Part shown: positions 20,642-29,439 of the stretch, in pieces | How the letters are laid out: each line of letters begins with the position of its first letter | How positions within the stretch are numbered: the first letter of the stretch is position 1 | DNA from: Actinomycetospora sp. NBRC 106378 | GTDB lineage: Bacteria > Actinomycetota > Actinomycetes > Mycobacteriales > Pseudonocardiaceae | Assembly: GCF_030269685.1 (NCBI RefSeq) | Contig: NZ_BSTT01000003.1 | Span: 124,001 to 188,000 of the forward strand | Direction: 5' to 3' | Length of the DNA: 64,000 bases | Position numbers and translations under genes: made by a program | Notes under the pieces: generated by a model | What the model was told of the DNA's origin: nothing | Seen by the model: the letters and a program-made list of their open reading frames with translations, nothing else | Database searches by the model: none

Positions 20642-22206
20642 ATGCGTCGGACGTCCTCGACGGTGGGCGGCAGCTCGCGCAGCATGCGCTCGCGCTCGGC
20701 GGCCACCTCGGCGAACACCTCGGCCGAGCCCCGCACCGCGCCCGCGCGGTGGGCGAGCACCGGCATCGGAGCCTCGGGCTCGACCCCGAGACCCGTGAAC
20801 ACGCAGTAGAAGCTGCCGTTGGTCCAGAAGTTGCGGAGCTCGGCCTCGAAGTTGGCGTAGTAGGTGCCGACGTCGACCGTCGGCTGGTTCACCGGCAGCC
20901 CTGCGCGGTAGGTGGCGATCTTCTCGCGGACGTCGTCGCTGAGGGTCAGCTCCCGCTGCGCGCGCCAGAACGCGGTGTCGGTGCGGGGGGAGAGGCAGTA
21001 GTGGGTCTGCAGGAAGTCTCGACTGTCGTCGAACATGCGGACCACCTCGGCGTTGAACCGGTCGATGAGCGCCGGGTCGAAGCGGCGGTCGGTGAGGTGG
21101 CGGACGAGCAGGTAGAGGGCGCCGTAGACGAAGTACAGGCCCGTGGACTCGAGTGGCTCGAGGAAGCAGGAGGACAGGCCGATCCCGACGCAGTTGCGGA
21201 CCCAGGCCCGCTCGTTGCGCCCCACCCGGAAGCGCAGATGGCGCAGGTCGGCCTCGGCCGGGTCGAGGCCCCACAGGTCACAGAACTCGCGCGCGGCGTC
21301 GTCGGGGTCCTGGAAGTCCGCCGAGTAGACGTACCCGGTCCCGAAGCGGCCCAGCAGCGGCACCTTCCAGGTCCAGCCCGCACTCATGGCGATCGAGGAG
21401 GTGTAGGGCTCGAGCTCGGCGTCGTCGTAGGGGACGGGCGTGGCGATCGCGCGGTTGCAGCGCAGCCGGTCGCCCATGTCGAGGAACGGCTCACCCATGG
21501 TCCGGTTGATCAGCAGGGAGCCGAACCCCGAGCAGTCGACGAACAGGTCCCCCTCCAGATCCCGACCGCCGGCGGTGCGCAGCGCGGTGATGAAGCCGCG
21601 GTCGTCCAGGACGGCCTCGGTCATGCGGTCCTCGACGTGTTCCACCCCGAGCACGGTCGTCGCGTGCCGGGCGAGGAAGTCCGCGAGGAGGTTGGCGTCG
21701 AAGTGCCAGGCGTGTGCGGTCGCCGAGGTGCCGTCGGCGAAGCGCGGTCCGCGGCGGGCCTCCATGAGCGCGGGCTCCCAGTAGCAGTCCTCGTCGAAGG
21801 AGCCCGTCGCCTCGCCGTCCGCGCGCCGCTGGGTCCAGTACTGCGACAGGGGAAGGCCCTCGTGCTCCCGGAGCAGGCCGAACACGTGGTAGTAGGAGTC
21901 GCGGACCCGACGTTCCCCGCGGCCCGGCGTCGCCCAGTTCACGAACTTGATGCCCATCTTGAAGCTCGCGTTGCAGTGCGGCATCCACTCGTCCTCCGAC
22001 AGGCCGAGGAGGTCGAAGAAGACGCTCTGCAGGTTCGGGATCGTCGCCTCGCCGACGCCGATCCGCGGGATCTCGGGGGCCGCGAGGACCACCACCCGCA
22101 CGTCGGGGAGGGACTTCGCGAGGTAGCAGGCGGACATCCAGCCCGCCGAACCACCGCCGAGGACCACGATGCGCCGCAGGGGACCCGCCGGGTTCGATTC
22201 CGCCAC
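20614..22206 (-). CDS. Flavin-dependent tryptophan halogenase (PrnA/RebH type)
   Basis: GTG 22206 start; 530 residues, the family length. The FAD motif is [20 protein letters not shown], and the halogenase motif appears as [10 protein letters not shown] (WxWxIP variant). The catalytic Lys (PrnA K79) is in [10 protein letters not shown] and the catalytic Glu (PrnA E346) in FLEPLESTG. Residues that clamp tryptophan in PrnA are kept: His and Phe in YHVFG, the Tyr-Tyr of TYYANF, Glu of EAELRN and Phe-Trp of NFWTNG. PrnA Asn459 appears as Ser. It should use reduced FAD, oxygen and halide to chlorinate free tryptophan, probably at C7 by similarity. It faces the cupin gene across a palindromic region and converges with the oxidase gene. 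Confidence 0.94.
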
Positions 22207-22243
22207 GTGACGAGTCCAGCACGCGCTGTCGCGGCAGTGGGGT

Positions 22244-22281
22244 GAGTGGATCTCGGCTGTTCGTGTGGAACCGGTCCACTC
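22244..22281. promoter_or_regulatory. Nested inverted repeats between halogenase and cupin genes
   Basis: Outer repeat GAGTGGA (22244-22250) / TCCACTC (22275-22281) encloses GTTC-GTGTG-GAAC (22259-22271). The two have nearly the same centre and lie between the divergent starts at 22206 and 22327. A candidate operator for a regulator controlling both genes. Confidence 0.5.
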
Positions 22282-22326
22282 CCGCAGCGGATTCTCGTCG
22301 GGCGCACCACGTGGCACCGTCGGGGC

Positions 22327-22746
22327 GTGGCGGACGCGGAGTGCCGGGTGGTGCGGGGCGGGGGCTATCTCGGCAAGCAGGGGATCGAGTACTCCAGTGC
22401 GGGGATCTCGGCGGAGTCGGCCGGGGCGCAGGGCCTGTGCCTGCACACCCAGGTGATCCCGCCCGGCGGCCGCGCCAGGGCCCACCGCCACGACCACCAC
22501 GAGTCCGCCGTGCTCGTCGTCTCCGGCGAGGGTGAGATGTGGTGGGGGGAGGAGTTCGAGCACTACGAGCGGCTGGCAGCCGGGGACCTCGTGTACATCC
22601 CTGCGGGGGTCCCGCACCTGCCGGGCAACCCGAGCGCCACCGAGCCGGCCTTCGCCGTCGTCGCCCGGACCGATCCGAACGAGCAGGAGAGCGTCGTGCT
22701 CCTGCCGGAGCTCGACCCGCGCGCGGTCCGGCCGGATCAGGTCTGA
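22327..22746 (+). CDS. Cupin-domain protein
   Basis: GTG 22327 chosen because conserved sequence begins there; 139 residues. One beta-barrel cupin domain has both metal motifs: motif 1 HRHDHHESAVLVVSGEGEMW, with three His and a Glu as possible ligands, and motif 2 PAGVPHLPGNPS. Single-domain cupins act as dioxygenases, isomerases or binding proteins; no specific enzyme can be named. It is divergent from the halogenase and could act on the same pathway. Its 3' end overlaps the opposite-strand XRE-cupin gene by 10 bp. Confidence 0.82.
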   Translation: MADAECRVVRGGGYLGKQGIEYSSAGISAESAGAQGLCLHTQVIPPGGRARAHRHDHHESAVLVVSGEGEMWWGEEFEHYERLAAGDLVYIPAGVPHLPGNPSATEPAFAVVARTDPNEQESVVLLPELDPRAVRPDQV

Positions 22747-23309
22747 CGGGTCCGGATGTGGGCCCGCTCGCCCTGCGGGCCGAACAGGGCGAGGATCTCG
22801 GCGGGCTCGGTGCCGGCGTTCCCCATGGCGTGCGGGAGGTGCGTGTCGAACTCGACGACCTCGCCCGGGCGGAGCACGACGTCGTCGTCGCCCAGCCACA
22901 GCCGCACCTGCCCCGACAGGACGTAAGCCCACTCGTAGCCCTCGTGCGACTGCTGCTCCAGGTCCCGGCCCGGGTAGTCCACCGGCATGATCAGCTTGTA
23001 GGCCTGCAGGCCACCGGGTCGCCGGGTCAGCGGCAACATCGTCAGCCCGCCTCGCTGCACCGGCCGCATCCGCACCCGCGGGTCGCCCGTCGGCGGGGCG
23101 TCCACGAGTTCGTCGAGCGCCACCTGGAAGGCCCGTGCGAGCGGTAGCAGCAGCTCGAGCGTCGGCCTGCGCCCGCCGGACTCCAGCCGCGACAGCGTCG
23201 AGAGCGAGATGCCGGTCGCCGTGGCCACGTCGGTGAGCGTCAGGCTGCGCGCGGTGCGCAGGGCGCGCAGCCGCGGCCCGACGTTGTCGAGGATGTCGCT
23301 GTCGTCCAC
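22737..23309 (-). CDS. XRE-family regulator with C-terminal cupin sensor domain
   Basis: GTG 23309; 190 residues. An N-terminal lambda-repressor-like helix-turn-helix ([18 protein letters not shown], then [17 protein letters not shown]) covers about residues 10-68. A cupin domain follows (about 110-185: [35 protein letters not shown]). This is the PuuR/HipB-like class in which the cupin binds a small ligand and alters DNA binding. It is divergent from the reductase-methyltransferase fusion gene with 58 bp between starts, so that gene and itself are the likely targets. The inverted motif GCAA-N6-TTGC lies in that gap. Confidence 0.9.
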   Translation of the reverse strand: MDDSDILDNVGPRLRALRTARSLTLTDVATATGISLSTLSRLESGGRRPTLELLLPLARAFQVALDELVDAPPTGDPRVRMRPVQRGGLTMLPLTRRPGGLQAYKLIMPVDYPGRDLEQQSHEGYEWAYVLSGQVRLWLGDDDVVLRPGEVVEFDTHLPHAMGNAGTEPAEILALFGPQGERAHIRTRQT

Positions 23310-23367
23310 GTTGCCGTTATAGCAAGAACCTTTGCCAGTTCGTCGGTGCTGGGCGCAGGCTCGTCCC

Positions 23368-24915
23368 ATGACCGAGAACTGGGACGTGATCGTGGTCGGC
23401 GGCGGGGCCGCCGGGCTGGCAGCCGGGCTGACGCTGGCCCGTTCCCGACGACGGGTGCTGGTCGTCGACGCGGGGGAGCCGCGCAACGCGCCGGCCGCCC
23501 ACATGCACAACTACCTCGGCCGCGAGGGTGCCTCGCCGGCCGACCTGCTCGCCGACGGACGCGTCGAGGTGGAGTCCTACGGCGGGGTCGTGCGGCAGGG
23601 GACGGTCACGGACGCGGGCCCGTCGGACGCGGGCGGGTTCGACCTCAGCCTGCACGACGGGAGCACCCACCACGCCCGCCGGGTCGTGCTGGCCACGGGT
23701 GTGGTCGACGAGCTCCCCGACGTCGAGGGGTTGGCGCAGCGGTGGGGGCAGGACGTCCTGCACTGCCCGTACTGCCACGGCTGGGAGGTCCGCGACCGGC
23801 GGATCGGGGTGCTCGCGACGAGCCCCCTCGCGCTGCACCAGGTGCAGCTCTTCCGGCAGTGGAGCGACGACGTCGTGCTCTTCACGAACGACGCCCTCGA
23901 CCTGGACCGCCACGCGAGCGACGAGCTCACCGCCCGCGGGATCGAGGTGGTCGGCGGCAAGGCGACCCGGCTCGTCGTCGGGAACACCGGGTTGGAGGCC
24001 GTGGAGCTGGCGGACGGGTCGCGCATCGCGGTCGACGCCCTGGCGATCGCGACCGTCGTCCACGCCCGCGGCGAGGTCGCGACGATGCTCGGGCTGCCGC
24101 TGGTCGAGATGACGATGGGGGACGTCGTCGTCGGGAACCTCGTCGAGAGCGACGAGCAGGGGCGGACGGCGGTGCCGGGCGTGTGGGCGGCCGGGAACGT
24201 CACCGACCTGCGGGCCACCGTCATCGTGGCGTCGGCGCAGGGCACGGCGGCCGCGGCCGCGGTGAACGCCGACCTCGTCGCCGAGGACGTCCGGCTGGCG
24301 CTGCACGCCTCCCGCGACGGCAGCCCCGAGTTCTGGGAGCGCTTCTACGCCGAGCGCGAGCAGGTGTGGAGCGGCCGGGTCAACGCGGCCCTGGAGGCAA
24401 CAGCGGCGCCCCTGGCGCCGGGGACCGCCCTCGACCTCGGCGCGGGGGAGGGCGGCGACGCGCTGTGGCTCGCCGGCCGCGGATGGCGGGTCACCGCCAC
24501 CGACGTCTCGCAGACCGCCTGCGACCGGATCGCCGCCCGGGCCGGGGACCTGGCCCTGACCACCGAGCGCCACGACCTCACCGAGACGTTCCCCGACGGC
24601 GAGTTCGACCTGGTGACCGCGTCGTTCCTGCACTCGCCGCACGCCGACTTCCCGCGGACCGCGATCCTGCGCCGGGCCGCGGCGGCGGTCGCCCCGGGCG
24701 GCACGTTGCTCGTCCTCGGCCACGGGAGGCTCACGCCGTGGTCGTGGGACCCGTCGCTGCGCCTGCCGACGGCCGACGAGGTCCTGGCCTCCCTGGAGCT
24801 GGGGGAGGAGTGGGAGGTGGTCCGCGTGGCGTCGCCGGAGCGGGTCGCGACGGGGCCCGACGGCCAGGAGGCGACCATCACCGACGAGATCGTGGTGGTG
24901 CGGCGGCGGCCCTGA
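23368..24915 (+). CDS. Fusion: thioredoxin reductase-like flavoprotein plus SAM methyltransferase
   Basis: ATG 23368; 515 residues. Residues 1 to about 305 form a pyridine nucleotide-disulfide reductase. The FAD motif is [20 protein letters not shown], the redox-active pair is CPYC in [11 protein letters not shown], and the late FAD motif is [10 protein letters not shown]. From about residue 315 a class I methyltransferase begins, with motif [17 protein letters not shown] and [13 protein letters not shown]. The combined architecture is known among actinobacteria; the substrate is unknown. A coupled thiol-redox and methylation (detoxification) role is an inference. It is controlled most likely by the divergent XRE-cupin gene. 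It stands upstream of hisB by 23 bp. Confidence 0.9.
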   Translation: MTENWDVIVVGGGAAGLAAGLTLARSRRRVLVVDAGEPRNAPAAHMHNYLGREGASPADLLADGRVEVESYGGVVRQGTVTDAGPSDAGGFDLSLHDGSTHHARRVVLATGVVDELPDVEGLAQRWGQDVLHCPYCHGWEVRDRRIGVLATSPLALHQVQLFRQWSDDVVLFTNDALDLDRHASDELTARGIEVVGGKATRLVVGNTGLEAVELADGSRIAVDALAIATVVHARGEVATMLGLPLVEMTMGDVVVGNLVESDEQGRTAVPGVWAAGNVTDLRATVIVASAQGTAAAAAVNADLVAEDVRLALHASRDGSPEFWERFYAEREQVWSGRVNAALEATAAPLAPGTALDLGAGEGGDALWLAGRGWRVTATDVSQTACDRIAARAGDLALTTERHDLTETFPDGEFDLVTASFLHSPHADFPRTAILRRAAAAVAPGGTLLVLGHGRLTPWSWDPSLRLPTADEVLASLELGEEWEVVRVASPERVATGPDGQEATITDEIVVVRRRP

Positions 24916-24938
24916 CGGGGTGCGTCACACTGGAGGAC

Positions 24939-25547
24939 ATGAGCCGCACCGGACGCGTGGAGCGTGTGACGAAGGAGTCGAGCGTCCTCGTCGAGATCGA
25001 CCTCGACGGGACCGGGCGCACCGAGGTCGCCACCGGGGTGCCGTTCTTCGACCACATGCTCGACGCGCTCGGCAAGCACTCGAGCTTCGACCTCGTGGTG
25101 CGGGCCACCGGCGACGTCGAGATCGACGCCCACCACACGGTGGAGGACGTCGCGATCGTCCTGGGTCAGGCGCTGCGCCAGGCCCTCGGCGACAAGTCCG
25201 GCATCCGCCGCTTCGGCGACGCGTGGATCCCGATGGACGAGGCCCTCGCGCAGGCGGTCGTCGACGTCTCCGGGCGCCCGTACTGCGTGCACACCGGCGA
25301 GCCCGAGGTGATGACCGGGTTCGTCGTCGGCAACAACTACCCGACGGTGCTGAACCGGCACGTGTTCGAGTCGATTGCCTTCCACGCGGGGATCGCGCTG
25401 CACGTCCGGGTCACCGGCGGGCGGGATCCGCACCACATCACCGAGGCCGAGTACAAGGCGATCGCCCGCGCGCTGCGGGCCGCGACCGAGGTGGACGTCC
25501 GGCTCGCGGGCGGGACCGCCTCCACCAAGGGCGTCCTCGAGACGTGA
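24939..25547 (+). CDS. hisB: Imidazoleglycerol-phosphate dehydratase
   Basis: ATG 24939 with GGAGG close upstream; 202 residues, the monofunctional form. The two manganese-binding signatures are [17 protein letters not shown] and [15 protein letters not shown], and [15 protein letters not shown] lies near the start. It dehydrates imidazole glycerol phosphate to imidazole acetol phosphate, the substrate of HisC. In relatives hisB directly follows hisC; here about 5.6 kb of accessory genes separates them. Its stop overlaps the GTG of a 53-residue membrane gene by four bases. Confidence 0.97.
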   Translation: MSRTGRVERVTKESSVLVEIDLDGTGRTEVATGVPFFDHMLDALGKHSSFDLVVRATGDVEIDAHHTVEDVAIVLGQALRQALGDKSGIRRFGDAWIPMDEALAQAVVDVSGRPYCVHTGEPEVMTGFVVGNNYPTVLNRHVFESIAFHAGIALHVRVTGGRDPHHITEAEYKAIARALRAATEVDVRLAGGTASTKGVLET

Positions 25548-25705
25548 GCGGCGCCCAGCTCCTGGCCCTCGGGCTGCTGCTGCTCGCCGGGTTCCTCATC
25601 GGCGGGGTGATCAGCTTCGGCCGCGAACGGCGGTGGATCCCGGCCGGGATCCTGACGGTCCTCGCCGTCGTCGCCGCCGTCGCGGGCGTGCTGCGTCTCG
25701 TGTGA
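25544..25705 (+). CDS. Small membrane protein coupled to hisB (53 aa)
   Basis: GTG start inside the hisB stop; 53 residues. Two membrane segments (about residues 4-24 and 32-50) flank a basic loop FGRERRWIP. The overlap with hisB argues strongly that it is translated. Short membrane proteins in this position occur in other actinobacterial his operons, with no known role. Confidence 0.72.
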   Translation: MSGAQLLALGLLLLAGFLIGGVISFGRERRWIPAGILTVLAVVAAVAGVLRLV

Positions 25706-25793
25706 CCCGACTCGTCGGGCGACGTCCGACCGCACGCGGTTGAAGTCCCGTCGCCGGGGAACCAGGGACGGGGTGCGAGGCGGGGTGGTGACG

Positions 25794-26465
25794 ATGGAGA
25801 CGCAGCACGGCGGCCGGAGGGCCGAGGCGTTCGAACGACGCGCCCGCGCGGCGACGGGCCCGTCGGAGGTCCGTGAGGTCTACGACGAGTGGGCCGCGTC
25901 CTACGACGTGGACCTCGCCGGGCCGCACGGCGACGACTACCCGTTGCCGGGTGTCGTCGCCGACATCGTCGCGCGGCTCGACGAGCCCGAGACCGACGTG
26001 CTCGACGCCGCGTGCGGCACCGGTCTGGTCGGGGCGGCCCTGGTCCGGCACGGCTTCAGCTCGGTCGACGGCCTCGACGTCTCGCCGCGCATGATCGCCC
26101 ACGCCCGCCACCGCCGGGTGTACCACGACCTGGGCCCTGCCGATCTCACGCAGCGGCTGCCCGGTGCCCCCGACAAGTTCGGCGTGGTGACCTGCGTCAA
26201 CGCGCTCGAGACCGGGCACCTCCCGCCGTCCGCGCTGGTGGAGTTCGCGCGCGTGGTGCACCGGGGCGGGCACATCGTGCTCACCGTGAGCACCGACGGC
26301 TGGGACGACGTGGAGCACCACCTGCGTCGGCTCGCAGCCCGTCGCATCGCCCGGGTGGTGGAGACCGGCGAGCAGCCGCTGCACCCCTCGACCGGGGCCC
26401 GGCACGTCGTGGCGGTGCTCGAGGTGGTGGCCGCGTCCGCGCCGACGACGGGACCGGGCTGGTGA
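25794..26465 (+). CDS. Class I SAM-dependent methyltransferase
   Basis: ATG 25794 chosen as first start before conserved sequence; in-frame starts further up (25740, 25785) are possible. About 223 residues. The SAM-binding motif I is VLDAACGTGLVGAALV, then DGLDVSPRMIAHARHR. The N-terminal EVYDEWAASYDVDL resembles Williams-Beuren-type or ubiquinone-like methyltransferases. No substrate is evident. It sits between hisB and hisH, a place that is usually empty, so it is one of the accessory insertions of the cluster. The spacing to hisH is 23 bp, which includes a separate -10 box for hisH. Confidence 0.85.
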   Translation: METQHGGRRAEAFERRARAATGPSEVREVYDEWAASYDVDLAGPHGDDYPLPGVVADIVARLDEPETDVLDAACGTGLVGAALVRHGFSSVDGLDVSPRMIAHARHRRVYHDLGPADLTQRLPGAPDKFGVVTCVNALETGHLPPSALVEFARVVHRGGHIVLTVSTDGWDDVEHHLRRLAARRIARVVETGEQPLHPSTGARHVVAVLEVVAASAPTTGPGW

Positions 26466-26476
26466 CCCCGCCCGGA

Positions 26477-26482
26477 TAGGCT
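26477..26482 (+). promoter_or_regulatory. -10 box of hisH, leaderless type
   Basis: TAGGCT followed by six bases and then ATG 26489. The expected transcription start falls on the A of ATG. The identical hexamer and spacing occur before hisF. Confidence 0.65.
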
Positions 26483-26488
26483 GAGGGC

Positions 26489-27127
26489 ATGTCGACCTCC
26501 CCCCACGTCGTCGTCCTGGACTACGGGTCGGGCAACCTGCGCTCCGCCGAGCGGGCGCTGGAGCGGGCCGGCGCGAAGGTCGAGGTGACCTCCGACTCGC
26601 GCGCCGCCATCGACAGCGACGGGCTCGTCGTGCCCGGGGTCGGCGCCTTCGCCGCGTGCGCGGCGGGGCTGCGGGCCGTCGGCGGTGAACGCATCCTCGA
26701 GCAGCGGCTCGCGGGCGGGCGCCCGGTGCTGGGGATCTGCGTCGGGATGCAGGTGCTCTTCGAGCGGGGCGTCGAGTTCGGCGAGGAGGCCGAGGGCGCC
26801 GGGCAGTGGCCGGGCACCGTCGAGAAGCTGCACGCCGACGTGCTCCCGCACATGGGCTGGAACACCGTCGCGGCGCCGCCCGACTCGCAGCTGTTCGCGG
26901 GCATGGCCGCCGACGAGCGCTTCTACTTCGTGCACTCCTTCGCCGCGCGGCGCTGGGAGCTGGAGCCGGTGGAGCCGTTCACCCCGCCGAAGGTGACCTG
27001 GGCCCACCACGGCGAGGACTTCGTCGCGGCGGTGGAGAACGGGCCGCTGTGGGCCACGCAGTTCCACCCCGAGAAGTCCGGCGACGCCGGGCGGCGGCTG
27101 CTGGAGAACTGGCTCGCGGTGCTCTAG
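26489..27127 (+). CDS. hisH: Imidazole glycerol phosphate synthase, glutamine amidotransferase subunit
   Basis: ATG 26489; 212 residues. A class I glutamine amidotransferase: the nucleophile Cys is in [12 protein letters not shown], the catalytic His-Glu in [10 protein letters not shown]. The N-terminal [17 protein letters not shown] is typical of HisH, and PHMGWNTV forms the interface with HisF. It frees ammonia from glutamine and passes it to HisF. A TAGGCT box directly before the start suggests an internal promoter. The stop is followed by a 101-bp gap that holds the promoter of the DGPF/ECF42 module. Confidence 0.97.
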   Translation: MSTSPHVVVLDYGSGNLRSAERALERAGAKVEVTSDSRAAIDSDGLVVPGVGAFAACAAGLRAVGGERILEQRLAGGRPVLGICVGMQVLFERGVEFGEEAEGAGQWPGTVEKLHADVLPHMGWNTVAAPPDSQLFAGMAADERFYFVHSFAARRWELEPVEPFTPPKVTWAHHGEDFVAAVENGPLWATQFHPEKSGDAGRRLLENWLAVL

Positions 27128-27145
27128 AAGTTTCTCCACGCCGGG

Positions 27146-27172
27146 TGTCGAAGGCCCGTCCGCCCGTTCGAC
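27146..27172 (+). promoter_or_regulatory. Candidate ECF42-type promoter
   Basis: TGTCGA (27146-27151), 17 bases, then CGAC (27169-27172). As I recall, ECF42 sigma factors recognise TGTCGA at -35 and CG(A/T)C at -10. It lies upstream of the two DGPF genes that precede the ECF42 gene, so it would be an autoregulated promoter. Confidence 0.6.
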
Positions 27173-27183
27173 GTGGGGGTGCG

Positions 27184-27205
27184 GGCCGGGGAACGGACCC
27201 CGGCC
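27184..27205. terminator. Hairpin between hisH and the DGPF genes
   Basis: GGCCGGGG-AACGGA-CCCCGGCC, perfect 8-bp arms with a 6-base loop. It lies downstream of the ECF42-type promoter, so it would be in the 5' leader of the DGPF mRNA, and it may also stop hisH transcripts. Confidence 0.5.
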
Positions 27206-27228
27206 GAGGAGCACGAGGAGCACCCGCG

Positions 27229-27666
27229 ATGCGCTACATGATGATGATCCAGGCCCCCGAGTCGGCGATCCCGACGGACCCGGCCGCCATGACCGAGTCG
27301 TTCGAGACGATGGGCCGCTACAACACCGAGCTCGTCGAGGCCGGGGTCCTGCTCGCCGCCGAGGGGCTGGCGTCGAGCGCCGAGGGCTTCACGGTGACCA
27401 AGGAGGACCCGTTCGGGGAGGCCGCGACGGTCACCGACGGGCCGTTCACCGAGACCAAGGAGCTCATCGCGGGCTTCTGGATCCTCGACGTGAGCTCCCG
27501 CGTGGAGGCCGAGCAGTGGGCGCGGCGGTGCCCGGTCGGCCCGGGGGTGACCCTGGCGGTGCGCCGGGTCCACGAGATGGACGAGTTCTCCGACGTCGCG
27601 CCCGCCGAGGTCCTCGACGCCGAGGCCGCGCTGAGGTCCCGGATCGCCGACCGCAACGACCGTTGA
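27229..27666 (+). CDS. YCII/DGPF-domain protein, first of a tandem pair
   Basis: ATG 27229 with GAGGAG upstream; 145 residues. The sequence MRYMMMIQAP at the N-terminus and VTDGPFTETKELIAGFWIL are the marks of the DGPF (YCII-related) family. The fold is a ferredoxin-like dimer. Genes of this type are constant neighbours of ECF42 sigma factors; their biochemical role is unknown. The second copy follows 21 bp later, and they share the same N-terminal MRYM and the DGPF block, so they arose by duplication. Confidence 0.93.
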   Translation: MRYMMMIQAPESAIPTDPAAMTESFETMGRYNTELVEAGVLLAAEGLASSAEGFTVTKEDPFGEAATVTDGPFTETKELIAGFWILDVSSRVEAEQWARRCPVGPGVTLAVRRVHEMDEFSDVAPAEVLDAEAALRSRIADRNDR

Positions 27667-27687
27667 CGGACCCGGGAGGATGCCGCC

Positions 27688-28128
27688 ATGCGTTACATGC
27701 TGGTGCTGACCTACGACGAGGCCGAGGCGGCGGGACGCCCGCCCGAGCCGGAGATCTTCGAGGAGATGGGCCGGTTCAACCAGGCGATGGTGGACGCGGG
27801 CGTCCTGCTCGCCGGGGAGGGCCTCGCCCCGAGTTCCCAGGGGGCGATCGTGGCCTTCGGCGACGGCGAGGGGGAGGGGGAGGAGCCGACCGTCACCGAC
27901 GGACCGTTCACCGAGGTCAAGGAACTGATCGGCGGCTTCTGGATCCTGACCGTCGACTCCCTCGAGGAGGCCACGGGCTGGGCCCGGCGGGCGCCGTTCC
28001 GGCACGGCGAGCGCGTGCAGGTCCGGCGCGTGTTCGACCCCGAGGACTTCGCGGGCGTGGCGCCGGACGAGGTGATGGAGGCGGAGCAGCGGATGCGCGA
28101 GCAGACGGCCGAGCAGCACGGCTCATGA
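27688..28128 (+). CDS. YCII/DGPF-domain protein, second of a tandem pair
   Basis: ATG 27688 with GGAGG upstream; 146 residues. It starts MRYMLVLTYDE and contains VTDGPFTEVKELIGGFWIL. An acidic insert GDGEGEGEEP precedes the DGPF block and is absent from the first copy. The stop overlaps the start of the sigma factor gene by four bases (ATGA), so the DGPF protein and sigma factor are translationally coupled. Function unknown; association with the sigma factor suggests a regulatory or substrate-sensing part. Confidence 0.93.
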   Translation: MRYMLVLTYDEAEAAGRPPEPEIFEEMGRFNQAMVDAGVLLAGEGLAPSSQGAIVAFGDGEGEGEEPTVTDGPFTEVKELIGGFWILTVDSLEEATGWARRAPFRHGERVQVRRVFDPEDFAGVAPDEVMEAEQRMREQTAEQHGS

Positions 28129-29420
28129 CGGCGGCCGCCCCGTCACGGCGTGATCCCTTCGCGGTCCTCGACGCCGTCTGGCGGGCGGAGTCGGCACGAA
28201 TCGTCGCCGGCGTCGCCCGGGTGGTGCGCGACGTGGGCCAGGCCGAGGAGCTGGCGCACGACGCCCTCGTCGCGGCCCTCGAGCAGTGGCCCGCCGAGGG
28301 TGTGCCGGACAACCCGGGCGCCTGGCTCGCGGCGACCGCCCGCCGGCGGGCGATCGACACGATCCGACGCGAGCAGACCTTCGCCCGCAAGGCCGAGGAG
28401 GTGGGCCGCGCCGAGGCCCACCGGGTGGCGCCGGACGCCGCCGACGTGGTCGCCGACCCGACCCGGACGGTCGGCGACGACGTCCTCGCCCTGCTGTTCG
28501 CCACCTGCCACCCGGACCTCGCGCGCGAGTCCCGGGTGGCGCTGACGCTGCGCCTCTTCGGCGGGCTGACCACCGACGAGATCGCCCGCGGTCTGCTGGT
28601 GGCCTCGACGACGGTCGGCCAGCGCATCTCGCGGGCCAAGAAGCGGCTCTCCGCGCAGGGGGTCGAGCTGGAGATCCCGTCGGCCGAGGACCTGCCCGCC
28701 CGGCTCGGCGCGGTCCTCGAGGTCGTCTACCTCGTGTTCAACGAGGGCTACTCCGCGACCGCCGGCGCCGACTGGGTCCGCCACGACCTCTGCGACGAGG
28801 CGATGCGTCTCGGCCGTCGGCTCGCGGCCCTGCTGCCCGACCGCGCCGAGGTCCACGGCCTGCTCGCCCTGATGGAGCTGCAGGCCTCCCGCCTGCGCGC
28901 CCGGACGGGGCCCGACGGACGGCCGGTCCTGCTCGCCGACCAGGACCGCGGCCGCTGGGACCGGTTGCTGGTGGGGCGCGGGCTCGCCGGCCTGGACCGG
29001 GCCCGCGCGCTCGGTGGGGCCGACGCGTACACCCTGCAGGCGGCGATCGCCGCCGAGCACGCGCGGGCGCGCAGCGTCGCGGCCACCGACTGGGCCCGCC
29101 TTGCCGAGCTCTACGGCGAGCTGTCGGCGCTCTCGGGGTCGCCGGTGGTGGAACTCAACCGCGCCGTCGTCGTCGGGAAGGCCTCGGGGCCGGGTGCGGC
29201 GCTCGCGATCGTCGACGGTCTGCGGGAGGACCCGGCCCTGGCCCGCTACCACCTGCTCCCGGCCGTGCGGGCCGATCTGCTCGTGCAGCTCGACCGGCCC
29301 GACGACGCCGCCGTCGAGCTGGAGCGGGCGGCCGAGCTGGCCTCCAACCAGGCCGAGCGGGACCTGCTGCGGCGCCGGCTGGAGGACCTGCGGGAGGCCT
29401 CGCTCGGGGGCCGTGCGTGA
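28125..29420 (+). CDS. ECF42-type RNA polymerase sigma factor with C-terminal TPR-like domain
   Basis: ATG 28125 overlaps the DGPF stop; 431 residues, far longer than ordinary ECF factors. Region 2 spans about residues 12-85 (ESARIVAGVARVVRDVG, then AWLAATARRRAIDTIRRE). Region 4 is about 120-180 (RVALTLRLFGGLTTDEIARG, STTVGQRISRAKKRL). The remaining 230 residues form a helical domain with VFNEGYSA, HGLLALMELQASR, AYTLQAAIAAEHA and VELNRAVVV. This is the layout of ECF42, which lacks an anti-sigma factor and is controlled through its C-terminal domain. It is part of the DGPF-DGPF-sigma unit inserted between hisH and priA. Confidence 0.94.
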   Translation: MTAAAPSRRDPFAVLDAVWRAESARIVAGVARVVRDVGQAEELAHDALVAALEQWPAEGVPDNPGAWLAATARRRAIDTIRREQTFARKAEEVGRAEAHRVAPDAADVVADPTRTVGDDVLALLFATCHPDLARESRVALTLRLFGGLTTDEIARGLLVASTTVGQRISRAKKRLSAQGVELEIPSAEDLPARLGAVLEVVYLVFNEGYSATAGADWVRHDLCDEAMRLGRRLAALLPDRAEVHGLLALMELQASRLRARTGPDGRPVLLADQDRGRWDRLLVGRGLAGLDRARALGGADAYTLQAAIAAEHARARSVAATDWARLAELYGELSALSGSPVVELNRAVVVGKASGPGAALAIVDGLREDPALARYHLLPAVRADLLVQLDRPDDAAVELERAAELASNQAERDLLRRRLEDLREASLGGRA

Positions 29421-29424
29421 CCAC

Positions 29425-29430
29425 TAGGCT
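29425..29430 (+). promoter_or_regulatory. -10 box upstream of priA/hisA
   Basis: TAGGCT, nine bases before the GTG start at 29440. It gives a very short leader or a leaderless message with no SD. Confidence 0.55.
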
Positions 29431-29439
29431 CACGGACCC

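Noticed and set aside
22185..22200. GGTTCGATTCC, like a tRNA T-loop
   Set aside because: The flanking bases do not form the 5-bp T-stem, no acceptor or anticodon arm fits, and the site is the start of the halogenase coding region on the other strand.
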